DNA from: Metarhizium brunneum
Taxonomy: Eukaryota > Ascomycota > Sordariomycetes > Hypocreales > Clavicipitaceae
Assembly: GCF_013426205.1 (NCBI RefSeq)
Contig: NC_089428.1
Coordinates: 2,046,001 to 2,110,000 of the forward strand
DNA: 64,000 nt
Reading direction: 5' to 3'
Positions 1 to 10,810 of this stretch are shown here, in pieces. Below the pieces are notes generated by a model. That model saw only the letters and a program-made list of their open reading frames with translations. It was not told the origin of the DNA and searched no databases. Made by a program: the position numbers and the translations under genes. Position 1 is the stretch's first letter; each line of letters begins with the position of its first letter.

Positions 1-188
1 GGACTAGGTCAACTGTGCTTGAACCTTGCTCGTCCTTCGGCCGTGTTCTCAAATATATGGCAATTGACCCTATGCACTATGCCCTGAGCAAGCATCCTTT
101 TATGCCTCATTTTTAGTCGCGATTTGCGGAGTGTGTGCTCACTTACAAGAATTTCATGCCTCACTGATCGCCTCGCAAAACAAATAAA

Positions 189-3100
189 ATGTCAGACGGC
201 CAGTGCAAAGAGGGCGAAACAGAGCTGCTACTCTGGTACAAATCATTATCACCATTCAGGGTAGATATTGTCGATCATTTTTCTGGAAAGGAACTTTTCG
301 CCATTCACGGGGATTCATTAATATTTCACTGCATCACTGAGGCTAGGGTCGACTTTACCAGTACGTGCATCTGGCATGCTGTCGTCTCTGCTGTTCCCCA
401 AGAACACTTCTGCTAAACTAAGCTTTAGATGGATTCCAACTACTGCACGCGATATATGGAGTAGAATTTTTTCTCGCCAATCTCCAGAGGCGTGGATGCA
501 AATTCCATATAGTTTGGTTTGCTGATCAAGAGGAGCTCTGTGTCCCCGAAGACGTTTCTGATGCTCTTGCATCCGGATACCGGCTTGTTCGAGCCATTGT
601 CATCAAACACTTGGAGCATGCCATCGGAGTTGCCGAAACTGGGGAGAGTCCCATCAGCTTTCAATTCGAGAGCATGCAAGGTGACGCTTTTCAGGACTAT
701 CTCACACATAATGCCATCCATTTCTTTCTCTGTCTTGATGGCCAGGATATCGACAGGAAATCCGGCGCCAATAGCATCCAGTACGTCAAAGTCATCCAAT
801 ACCTATCTCTCAAAGGCTATAGTGTAGCTCTCATAAGCAATATCGAGTTTGTAAGCTCCAAGGTTAGATAGAGATCCGTCCCATCTTGCAGTGCTTCGTG
901 TTTGACTAACCAGAGGAAAGGTCCACGCATCAATATGCTCCCCATCGGTGAGTGGCGGACATGTTTGGGTAGACCAAATGCCACGGACACCTAGAATCCC
1001 AATCAAAAGGATTGCCGAAATGGAGGCCAGCCGCGGGACGAGGCTCTCCATATGCTCCCCTTGGGAACACGGCGAGCCCTTGTCGGGTAGGGACATGGTC
1101 TGTCTCACCGCCATCAGTAACACGCTGTTGGTCGAATCCGGAAATGATATGAGAGACTGCACTGTCGCTTATATCATCCATCTGTCTCTCCTGAGACGTC
1201 TTGATCTGTCGCAGAGAGCGTGTTGGGAAGCGCCGCTCAGCAAGGTTCAGCAGTCATGCCTTGACAAATTCCTTGCGTCATTCAGCAACATCTGCACCTC
1301 TGTCGTGGAGACTATGTCTTTTAAAGAGAGATGGGACGTTTTTGATCTTATTGACGGTCGCATTCTGCGCCAAATTCTCGGACGTCTACAAGATCTGGCT
1401 CTCCCCGGATGCATCACCGCCGAGGTCGAAAAGTTCGCCGCCCTCGTCTACCAACTTACGCTTGTTGATGTCTCGGCATCGATTCCGCAATGTCGCTGGA
1501 GAAAAAGTGCGAGCGATACTGCCATTGATGCCGGACAACATGTGTCTCCTTCGCTTCTCCCATTCAGTCACCCAGCTTTAGACGATTTCCTTGCTCCTGT
1601 AAACATGTCCACCGCAGCTTCGAATGATTCGCAGGTCACAACAAAGGTTTTTGAAGAAGTCTCACATTGGCACAATGCGCGTGTCCCTATCGACCCCAGG
1701 CACAAAATACGGCAAAAAGGTTATTTTGCGAAGAGGAGAAACCAATTGCTCATTGCAAGCACGATGGCTTACTCTGCTAGCCTGGTAAACTCTGCCGGCA
1801 AAGCCATCCATCCGGAAACCATTGTGTCCACCCCCGAAGGCAAATCTGGCTCTAATGAAGGCAAGGACAAGACACGTGTGGTGGTCAGCGGTTCATCTCA
1901 GAGAGCCTCTCATAAGCACAACTCCAAGAAAGCGGCGCAGTGCAGCGGTCGGCAAAATGCTCTAGAGGAGGCTCAAAGAATCCAAGCAGAAAAGATGAAA
2001 AGCAAAGCCAGTGCGTCTATAATGGCTTGGGGCGAAAGAAGGCGGGAATTCGAAACGGAGATGAACTTGGAGAGCCGATGTCCAAAGGTCGTCAAGTATC
2101 TTGCCGGGTTGTCGTCTCAAGACATGGACACTGTTGGTGGAGAGGTGACGTTGTATCTGTGCAATTCCATTGCCTTGATGATACTCGATGCCAGGAAAAA
2201 AGGGACAAGAATGCCAGGTAAGCTGCAAGTGAATAGAATCAATGTCTACTTCACCACCGAGTAATACACCCTAATGCAAGTACACAGAGATGGGTTTATT
2301 GGCGATTTTGTGGTCAAAGCTCGTCGAAATCAGCACATTTACCTTTTCGCAGGAAGGGGCTGCATTGTTTACGCTGCTCGCAAGGGCTGTCAAAATGCCG
2401 ACAGTGATGGTGCCAGACACTCTTTCAAAGGGACGCAAGCTTCCCTTTGCCAGTATAACGTCAAGTCTGAGCGATCAATTACGGATTCCAGTTGATTCTC
2501 TCGAGTTTCAGCTGACTCATTGCGGACCATATTTGGAAAGAGGCTTTGACTCGATGCCAGACCCTCGTGTACCGTTCAGCCCAGATGCCTGGCAGAGGGA
2601 TGTCTTGGATGCCATAGATGCCAACAAGAGCTTGTTCGTCGTTGCGCCGACCTCGGCTGGCAAAACTTTTATTTCATTCTATGCAATGAAGAAGGTGCTG
2701 CACTCAAACGACGACGACGTCGTCGTATATGTGACTCCCACCAAGGCCCTTGTCAATCAAATTGCCGCCGAGGTGCAAGCCAGATTCTCAAAGACTTATT
2801 CTACTCCGGGCAGATCAGTATGGGCAATCCATACAAGGGACTACAGAATCAATAACCCTACAGGCTGCCAGGTCCTCATTACAGTCCCGCATATGCTGCA
2901 AATCATGCTGTTAGCACCATCAAATGCAAAGACGGCCAACTCGTGGTCTTTGAGGGTGAAGAGGATCATTTTTGACGAGGTCCACTGTATCGGACAATCA
3001 GACGAGGGAGTCATATGGGAGCAGTTACTCCTTCTCGCGCCCTGTCCCATCATTGCCTTGCCCGCAACGGTGGGTAATCCAATGGATTTCGGTGCCTGGT

Positions 3101-5891
3101 TGGAAGGATCGGAGAAAGCCAAAGGCCACGAGCTGGAAATAATTGTTCATCCACATAGGTATTCGGATCTTCGAAAATTCATATATCATCCTACGAAAGA
3201 CCAGGTTTTTAGGGGGCTTGGACCTGCAGAAGGACTATCGATTCCAGGGTTAGATGAGGAGCAGCATGAGATGTCGCCCTTCACGGGTATTCACCCAGTG
3301 GCTAGTCTCATCAACAGGTATGGACAAGTGCAAATTTTGCTTCTTGACATACTCAAGCTAAAGTCATTGCTCTAGAAATCGGAGTACCATCAACGACATC
3401 AATCTCGAAGGGAGAGATTGCTTCGTCTTATGGCAGTGTATGATGAAGCATCAAAGTAAAGAATTTCCATTGCATGACGCCTTGAATCCTCGGAATGCCC
3501 TTCCTACCATTTTGAAGAAGGATGATATTGCTCGTTGGGAGGCTGAGTTGAAGCAGGCCTTGTTCGCATGGATGCAAGACACCAGTTCGCCATTTTCATC
3601 CGTCCGAAGCGACCTTCAGTCGCCAATTATTCAACGGCACCTGTCTATTCAGCATGAAGCATCCAATTTGAGCACATACGAGCCGAGTAATACTGATGTA
3701 AACCCAAACAGTAAAAAGTCTGGTCTACTTGCTTCAGCGCTACAGCTCCTTGCTGACCTCCATTGCCATGGGGCGCTTCCTGCAATCGTATTCAACTACG
3801 ATCGGCAATATTGTGAAAAAATAATCTCTTTTGTTGAAAAGCAGCTTACGCTCGCAGAATCCGATTGGAAAGATACAAACAGAATTGAATTGAAGAAGAA
3901 GGCTGCTGAATATGAAAAATGGAAGAAGACCTCCAAAACCCACGGCAAAAGGAAAGACAGGACGTCATTGTCCTCGCAGGATGGGCTTTGCAAGAAAGAC
4001 ATGGTCGAAGAAGCTACAAATCAGGACGTTAGCTTCTGGGAAAGCTTTGATCCAAAAGGAATACTAGACATGTTCTCGTTTGCTGACCGAACAAAATTAC
4101 TCGACTCCGAGTTTGATGATATCATCGCGCCCCTCAAAAAAGCAAAGTTGAAACCGGGCATCATTGACGCTCTACGACGGGGCATGGGAGTTCATCACGC
4201 GGGAATGAATCGGCAATATCGCCAAGTGTAAGTCCATCTCGTCCTCGAGTCGTCGTCTTGTTGCCCCATTGACACTGCCTTGTAGGGTTGAGATGCTTTT
4301 CAGGAGGGGCTTTCTGAGGGTTGTGGTCGCCACGGGCACCCTGGCCTTGGGCATTAACATGCCCTGCAAGACTGTAGTATTCTTCGGCGATTCCGTGTTC
4401 CTCACAGCCCTGAATTACAATCAAGCAGCAGGGCGAGCTGGCCGCCGGGGGTTCGACCTTCTCGGAAGCGTTGTCTTCGTAGGAATGACTCCCGAGAGGG
4501 TTTTTGAAATCATGTCGTCCAGACTCCCCGACCTCCACGGCCAGTTTCCACTATCAACTACTCTGGTTCTGCGCCTATTGGGACTGCTGCATCACACAGC
4601 AAATTCGGAATACGCGGTCAAGGCGATTCAGTCCATACAGTCGCAAACTCGCCTCTACCTCGGTGGCCCATCCAATGAGATGACAATCAGACATCATTTG
4701 CGCTTCTCAATAGAGTATCTCCGAAGACAGCATCTATTGTCTCACACCGGGGCTCCCCTCAATTTTGCAGGCTTGATCGGCCATCTTTATTTTACTGAGA
4801 ACGCCGTCTTTGCTTTCCACTCGTTGCTGAAGGGTGGTTATTTCCACGAGCTGTGCCGAACCCTTCACCAGAAGCCGCAAGAGCTTCACCTTGAGCTCGC
4901 ACTTGTTCTCGCCCATCTGTTTTGCCGTATACCTCTCCGTTTGGGGAGTGACGAACCGACTGAGGACAGAATTCACAGGTCTCCATCTCTCGTCATCTTG
5001 CCACCGCTACCGAAACGGGCCGAGACTATCCTTCATGAGCACAATAACAAGACTCTCCACATATTTCGAAACTACGTCAGCTCGTTTATCGATCAATATC
5101 TCGACGGTCAGCCAGACAACCAGCTCCCTTTTACAAAACGCAAGGTTCAAGGGACAAATGGACGAGATGCATTGTCAATCATTGACCATCTCCCTCCACC
5201 CAAGCTCTGCTCACCATTTGCTGCTCTTTCTGGATTCACTGATGACTTCCAGTCTATCCACGATCTCTGCACTACCGTCCGAGACGGTGTCTTTCTTGAG
5301 GAATCTGGGGTTCCATACATCCCCATTCATCCAAATGATGATGCTCGTATACCCTGGAATGCCTACATCTATGACTTTTTCAAGCATGGAGACATGGAGG
5401 CGCTGGTACGAGATAACGGTATAAAGGGTGGCGATGTATGGTTTCACTTGAAGGATTTCTCGCTTATTCTGGCGACCATAGTCACAAGCCTCACAAACTT
5501 TTTCGAACAGGGCTCTTCCACTGGCGATGCCGCCATGATGGATGTGCAAAATTTGAGTGATGTCCTCCAAGACGATACCGGGGACGAATATGCCTCCGAG
5601 GCCAGGGATGAGGTTGATCAAGGAGCCCCGCAACACCTCGTTGCTCTCTCTGCAAAGAAGAAAAAGGTTGTTCTTGCGGAGTCATGGGACGATGACTTGA
5701 GCAGCGGAATCTCACAAGATGAGAACACACCTTCTATCCAGCCTAATAAACGCTACAGTGTCCCACCCGTGGAACAAGTATCCACGCCGAATGGGCCGAA
5801 CGACGACGAGGTGAGTTTCAAGCTCGTGTTGACAGCTTTCCAACAGCTACAACTACAATTTAACGAGGTGTTTAAACGGGTTTGGGCTTAA
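189..5891 (+). CDS. DDX60-like (Ski2-like) superfamily 2 DExH-box RNA helicase
   Basis: My six-exon model is 189-360, 429-862, 921-2217, 2288-3317, 3376-4227 and 4286-5891. It joins in frame throughout and gives about 1796 aa, a usual length for the DDX60 group. The N-terminal half matches the family's regulatory region (for example GFQLLHAIYG at the start of exon 2 and FFLCLDGQD). The helicase core is complete: APTSAGKT (motif I), VTPTKALVNQ (Ia), DEVHCIGQ (II), ALPATVGNP (III), ATGTLALGINMP (V) and QAAGRAGRRGFD (VI), ending in the family-typical FNEVFKRVWA. Introns are 49-70 bp with GT-AG ends. The intron before 921 has a clear branch site (ctaac, 906-910), but its donor may be 851 (gtaagc) rather than 863. 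A possible donor at 5811 is probably unused, because reading through gives the conserved C-terminus. Motif III has Pro where Ser is usual. Animal relatives act in antiviral RNA sensing; the fungal role is unknown to me. Confidence 0.9.
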
Positions 5892-6456
5892 TTGGGGGTT
5901 CCATGTCAAGGGCGACGTTTGGGTTTGCGAAAATTTATACTACTCAATCTTTTACTGGGTGCCTTCAAGCACTCTTATCTCTTCCACTCATTTATAGAGC
6001 CATGAGCCAATTTTTTACTACGTTATTTCCCAGTAACTGTCTACCTCCAGTGCCTAATTACCTGCCGCGCGATGCACTTTTCTGCTCTATCAATGCACGG
6101 GCTGTGACGGGGGGATATCCTGGCCAAAGCAGCATCCATGCACTGGCTAATCATCCTTGAGAGAAAGGAATCTAGAATTAAATGCGATTTGATGAAAGTG
6201 GACGGATAAACGCTGCATGATTTGCACAACCAGGCTCACGGGAGTACTGGGAGAGTTACCTGTCGGAAACTGCCTCTGTAGACTAAACTCGTAGAGCTTG
6301 GTATAATTGCCGGTTATCGTAGCGTCGGCTATCAAGACTAAACATGGCCAAAAGTTAAATCTGGATAAGAGGAAGTTTCTTGGTATTTAAAAGAGTAGTA
6401 TATACTCGTCTCTGATTCACGGCAACTTTTACTATATCTGTAACGCATCGAATTCA
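5892..6456. other. intergenic, no gene seen
   Basis: This lies between the helicase stop and the end of the HET remnant. It has mixed base composition, with only short chance reading frames and no repeat that I recognise. Confidence 0.5.
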
Positions 6457-7385
6457 CTACGACTTTCTTCCTAAAAAGCCGTGCAGCACTAAACCCAATC
6501 TAGCTGCAACGTGATCCAAGCTGGAATTCAGTGAGGTAGTAGATTGATATGTATTCTGGATTGCGAAGCAAGCTTGTTTCGTAAGATTAAATTCCCCAGG
6601 CTCCACAAAGTACCGAACCTTGGGCGACGAAAGATATCCAGCACGGAGTATTCGGTATAATTCCCGCTTGTCTATTGTGTTTTCCGGGGTCGCATGAATG
6701 TCATTAGCAAAGCAGATGAGATGAGACATCATGCTCTCATGGTCGACGGGTAAATTTTCCAGAGGCGGCTTCAGGACTGGTACTCGTAGAGGTCGGGAAG
6801 CCGAAAATGCCGTCAGCAACTCCTCCAAAGAGACCATTCGGTTGGCAAAGCGAAAGATGAGTCTCCTGGCAAAAAAGTCTTCTTCAATCGTCCAGAGTCT
6901 TTGTTTCCACAGCGAGTATCGTATCTGAATGAGAGCTTCTTCCGCAGACCAGAAACAATGCGTGGACAAGGAGGGATCCAGGACTAGAACCGCGGTTGCC
7001 GTCCCAAAGACCCTGCGAAGGGACGAAAGCATGAGTTTGCGACGCCTCAAGTTGGTGGTCAGTGTCATTGTGTCAATCCAGAAAGGAGTGTCGGTCTGTT
7101 CATTTTGGTGAGGGTCGATCTGATTAACCAACACTTGGATAAGAGTGAGTTGACAGAAGGGCAGAGAATTCTTTCTATCATTGCCAAGCCCGACGCTGCG
7201 TACGTGGCTGATGGCCACAAATCGAGCGGTCGAAGGTTTGTCAAGTAGAATCGATAGACGACATCCTTGGGTAAGAGGTCGATATCCTTGGGGCACCATC
7301 CAGCCTCCTTGAGAAGCAGATTGACAGCATCCAATGAGACGTTGGGTGGTAGCTCAAGCGGCATTGCGCCACTACGCGGGCTCAT
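6457..7385 (-). pseudogene. HET-domain (heterokaryon incompatibility-like) protein, internally deleted and frame-broken
   Basis: Two overlapping minus-strand frames carry pieces of a HET-domain protein. The first (from 7385) has the N-terminal segment LPPNVSLDAVNLLLKEAGW followed by CPKDIDLL. The second (7299-6457, 280 aa) has the HET core: ARFVAISHVRSVGLGN, TPFWIDTM, RRVFGTATAVLVLD and RLWTIEEDFFARRL. In intact relatives about 70 residues lie between these pieces; here they are missing and the frame changes. HET proteins trigger cell death after fusion of unlike hyphae, and the family is often pseudogenised. The conserved Trp of the SHVW motif is Arg here. The second frame alone might still be translated from an ATG at 7299, so a truncated product cannot be excluded. 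Confidence 0.6.
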
Positions 7386-8080
7386 TGTTTCTAGGAGGGC
7401 TTAACGAAGTATTTGAACAGAGAGGCAAACAAGAATTGCATCGGAAAGTATTGTTTCATCTTTTCGAGTTGCGTTGGGAAGCTTCAACGTGTCCAAAGCT
7501 CTTGCCACAAAGTGATGAGCCAATTGGGGCAGAGGCGAAAAGGCAAGAGAAGAAGGCTGAATCCTGGGATGGGAAAACCGTGACCATCACCTACCTGTTC
7601 TTGGAAAGCTTGGGAGAAAACCAGAGAAACGCGGCATCTACGAAGGATGCTGAGACCGACGAGGATCCTTCTGGTAATTCATCAGAAGGACCAGACGTTC
7701 ACATTCAAGGCGACAGCCGCTCACTAGTGGGAACGGGCGAGTCGTCTACAGCGATTTTCGGACCACTGTCAAGCATTTCGAAAAGTACCCCCACGGAAGA
7801 CATTCGGAGACCCGTAAAGCCTCCTATTGTCGGGGTGGGGGAGACAAAAAAGATTCACTCCAAGACATCGGACCACGGTCAAGACGCCAAGTCAGCTTTG
7901 CCGCCTGGTAAGCCACAGGCGAGGCCGGACAGGCCCCCTCAAGAAGACAATTGCAGCAGTGGCGATCTGCTTTCCGCTGCGGAAAAACAGAAAGCTCATG
8001 ACAAAACTCGGGGTAAAAGCCCGACGGCCAGTTCAAACTCGGTACAAGACTTCAACGTCGTTTGCTCCAAACGCTTTTAG
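7334..8080 (+). CDS. hypothetical protein, uncertain
   Basis: This is a 248-residue open frame that overlaps the N-terminal end of the HET remnant on the other strand. The first 90 residues look protein-like (GSLFLGGLNEVFEQRGKQ, then a mixed helical stretch). The rest is hydrophilic and low in complexity, rich in Ser, Pro, Lys and Asp. I do not recognise a family. The true start is unclear: a possible 3' splice site (tttctag) at about 7390-7396 would make this the second exon of something else. It could equally be a relic or a chance frame. Confidence 0.3.
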   Translation: MRRWVVAQAALRHYAGSLFLGGLNEVFEQRGKQELHRKVLFHLFELRWEASTCPKLLPQSDEPIGAEAKRQEKKAESWDGKTVTITYLFLESLGENQRNAASTKDAETDEDPSGNSSEGPDVHIQGDSRSLVGTGESSTAIFGPLSSISKSTPTEDIRRPVKPPIVGVGETKKIHSKTSDHGQDAKSALPPGKPQARPDRPPQEDNCSSGDLLSAAEKQKAHDKTRGKSPTASSNSVQDFNVVCSKRF

Positions 8081-8638
8081 CGTGTAATGAGCCTGTGAAT
8101 TCAATTCACGTCTGGTTACGGTTAATAATAATGGAGAAATCACTTAGTCAAACGTATATATACCATGTGTCATTATGAACGTTGGCCAACGACTTGTATT
8201 CAGTGAGAGGGACTGAGGCAACTCCAATGCAGTAACTGCCGTGGAGGCTCTCACTATAACTTTTGTCACTTCTCCTCATTCACAAGAGTAGCTTATACTA
8301 GGTAAAGAGTAATATATTATCCATGTCTTACAGGCGTATACTTGGCTCGCGGGCGATACAATATATATATGGCGGCGTATTTAACTATTACATAGTTTTA
8401 ACTACTTTATACAAGAACCTAATATAACAAAAACAGACTAGGCGTGTTCTTGCCAGGCAAACATACCGCTCTAATCGCCGTCTCTGCCACTAATACCAAC
8501 TCACACCATCCCACCTAGCCATATTATACTACCGCATACAACTACGCATGATTTCTGGTGACCCAATGAACTGAAACACGAGATGTGCCACAATGTGCTA
8601 CAAAATAAAATACTACTAATCGTTACTCATTTCGTCCC
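8081..8638. other. intergenic, AT-richer
   Basis: No gene is seen. The stretch has several TA-rich tracts (for example around 8330-8420) and only very short reading frames. Confidence 0.4.
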
Positions 8639-9102
8639 CTATAAACTCGGTGGAATAGGAAAATGCTGCAAATACCACCAGTCAATCGCTTGGCCATCAC
8701 ACCGACTAATAGCCTCTTCAACAAAATGGGCCGCGCTCTTACGGCCAGCTTCTTTGTGCTCGCCGAATTTCTCCACCTGCGGCTCAAGCCGGCGCGGATT
8801 CGCCCGCAAATCATATGGAGGGACCGTAGTTTAATCTTCCACAGGTCCGGCTCCGTCTTGACCTCGTGCCACACACCGCCGTCGTAGTTCCAAGTGTGAG
8901 AGCCGCCGACGACCATGCCGGAGTAGTACTGGCCGTTGAACGATTTGAGAGAATTACAGCTGCCGCTACCCAAGGCGTGGGCGTCACTGGCCTCGGTCTT
9001 GACTAAAGGCTTCTCAGCTTCTGGTATTACCGCTTCATTCAGCAGAGTTGGATTGACCCATGGGTGCATCGGGCTCACTACTGGATACCGGTCCACTTCC
9101 AT
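8639..9102 (-). pseudogene. small conserved-looking protein gene with a one-base frameshift
   Basis: Reading starts at the ATG at 9102, with an in-frame TGA immediately before it. It runs through a soluble sequence containing NGQYYSGMVVGGSHTWNYDG and VWHEVKTEPDLWKIK. At about 8830-8832 (a run of three T on the plus strand) the sensible reading moves to the next frame. It continues TVPPYDLRANPRRLEPQVE through a helical, charged stretch and ends IDWWYLQHFPIPPSL at the TAG at 8639. Without the shift the tail becomes an unlikely Arg-rich sequence. There is no GT-AG intron at the junction, so this is a one-base deletion or a sequencing error. Restored length would be about 154 aa. I do not recognise the family. 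Confidence 0.5.
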
Positions 9103-10810
9103 TCAGGCTGTCGTGCTCATGTGCGGGACTTGAATGCTCTTCTCTTGTCTAAGTCGATGGTGTCAAATGCTATTAGAGGTAGCAGACCGCCTACGTCCTT
9201 CGAGGGTCGAGGCATAGTGTGAGATATTAATGAGACAACAAATTTGGATGCTCAAGTTATTATTAATAGTGGGTTTTATATTAGTTGATGTTAAAATATT
9301 AACAGTTGTGCACGGCTAATTCAGAGCAACATTGGTCATAGAAGAAGGGTATAGGGAGTACTGCTTTGATGATTCGTGTGTCGTCAGGATTATTCCTGTC
9401 ATTAATTGGAGCCCATTCTGCTCATTCGCCAAAAGAGGAAGAAAAAGAAAGAAAAGAAAACATCCAATACCAGACACCACTGAGATAACTTTGCGGGCAT
9501 CCACAGACTCCTACGAACCTGGGGGCAAAATTTTCACCACGAATATACAACGGTCAGGATCGTTCGACACACCAACCTGTAAAATGAGGCGACTGGCTGA
9601 CGGCTTCATCAAACGACTCGAATAAAGCTGTGCAATTGCTGCTCCATGGGGAGTACCTAGGACATCACCACGGCAACGGGCATGATATTGCCTTGCCATT
9701 TGGGTTATTAGTAGACTGTTTTGTTATTTACTCTGTGGCCTTACTCACCTCATCACTCCGCCGTGAGATGGACAACGTCTTTATTGAGGCACACGGCTAC
9801 TCGAGGAAACTGAGATAAGAGGACTCATATAGCCCTTGGTACGAAACCACACACTAGGTCTTTTTGTCCACCTATGGTTGTATTATAACACTATTTTAAG
9901 TCTTTTTGGTCATTGAATGCTCCATTCATTGACCACCTATGACTTTGCAATTTGATATACAAGCCATTCAAACTATCCCAAGAGAATACTCCTTTACATC
10001 ATCCTTGGAGACTCAACTTCCATGGACAGCTTATCGTCCACGCGATGTCGCTGCAGCCAAGCCGTTGTGGTTGTGTCTGCTGCGTCGCCCAGGAGTGAAT
10101 CTGCATACGACATGGCCATGGCCTCGGGTTTAGCTGCTGAAGAGCACCAGGGCCGTTCTGAAATGCGCAAGGTCTTAGATCAGCATTCCATGCAGTTCTG
10201 GAGAAAACGTTGATGTAGCCGCGCTCTAGTTGTCATGGCGCACTTGTGGCATCACCACCCGGAGCCACGTCACGCTTGAACCTATACACGTACCCTTCTA
10301 CATGCGTATGGCGCACCAGACACTGCCTGGTGTGTTTGTGGGTTGCTTCATAGCCCGCCTAACTGGGAGGATTCAAGCCGGCTCATGTTCAATAGACGTG
10401 CTGTCCTTGTCCCAGTGCAGTTTAGAAGTAAACCAGCGAATGCCTTGGTTTTTTTTTCGAATAGTCTACAGGCAGTAACTAATATCTTTCAAAAACGCTT
10501 CTATTAACACAAAATCCACTTTATACCACAAGTTTTAAAAGGTATTTAAGACATGATATTGGTCGTACTTGCTTACTTTACGATTAAGCAACAAAACCTG
10601 TCAAGTTAGTATAGTACATAGGTCAATTGCCAGGAAACGAATTCAGTAGTCCAAATTGTTATTAATAAATCGAAATGTTGAACTGTATTAGTAATCTATT
10701 GCATCTCGCGCTTCTAATTTTTTAATGCACGCTGGTACTCCCGAGCCGGTTGACGACTCAGATTCACTTGGGCCAAAAACGCCATTGCGGCCGTTAGTCT
10801 ACTAGTACAC
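9103..10810. other. intergenic, 1.7 kb, no gene recognised
   Basis: Only short reading frames on both strands, none with family features or credible splice structure. The part nearest 10500-10720 is AT-rich and serves as the 3' flank of the ABC transporter gene. Confidence 0.4.

Noticed and set aside
5811..5846. Possible last intron in the helicase gene (gtgagt donor)
   Set aside because: It would be only 25 or 36 bp, and reading through gives the conserved C-terminal segment.
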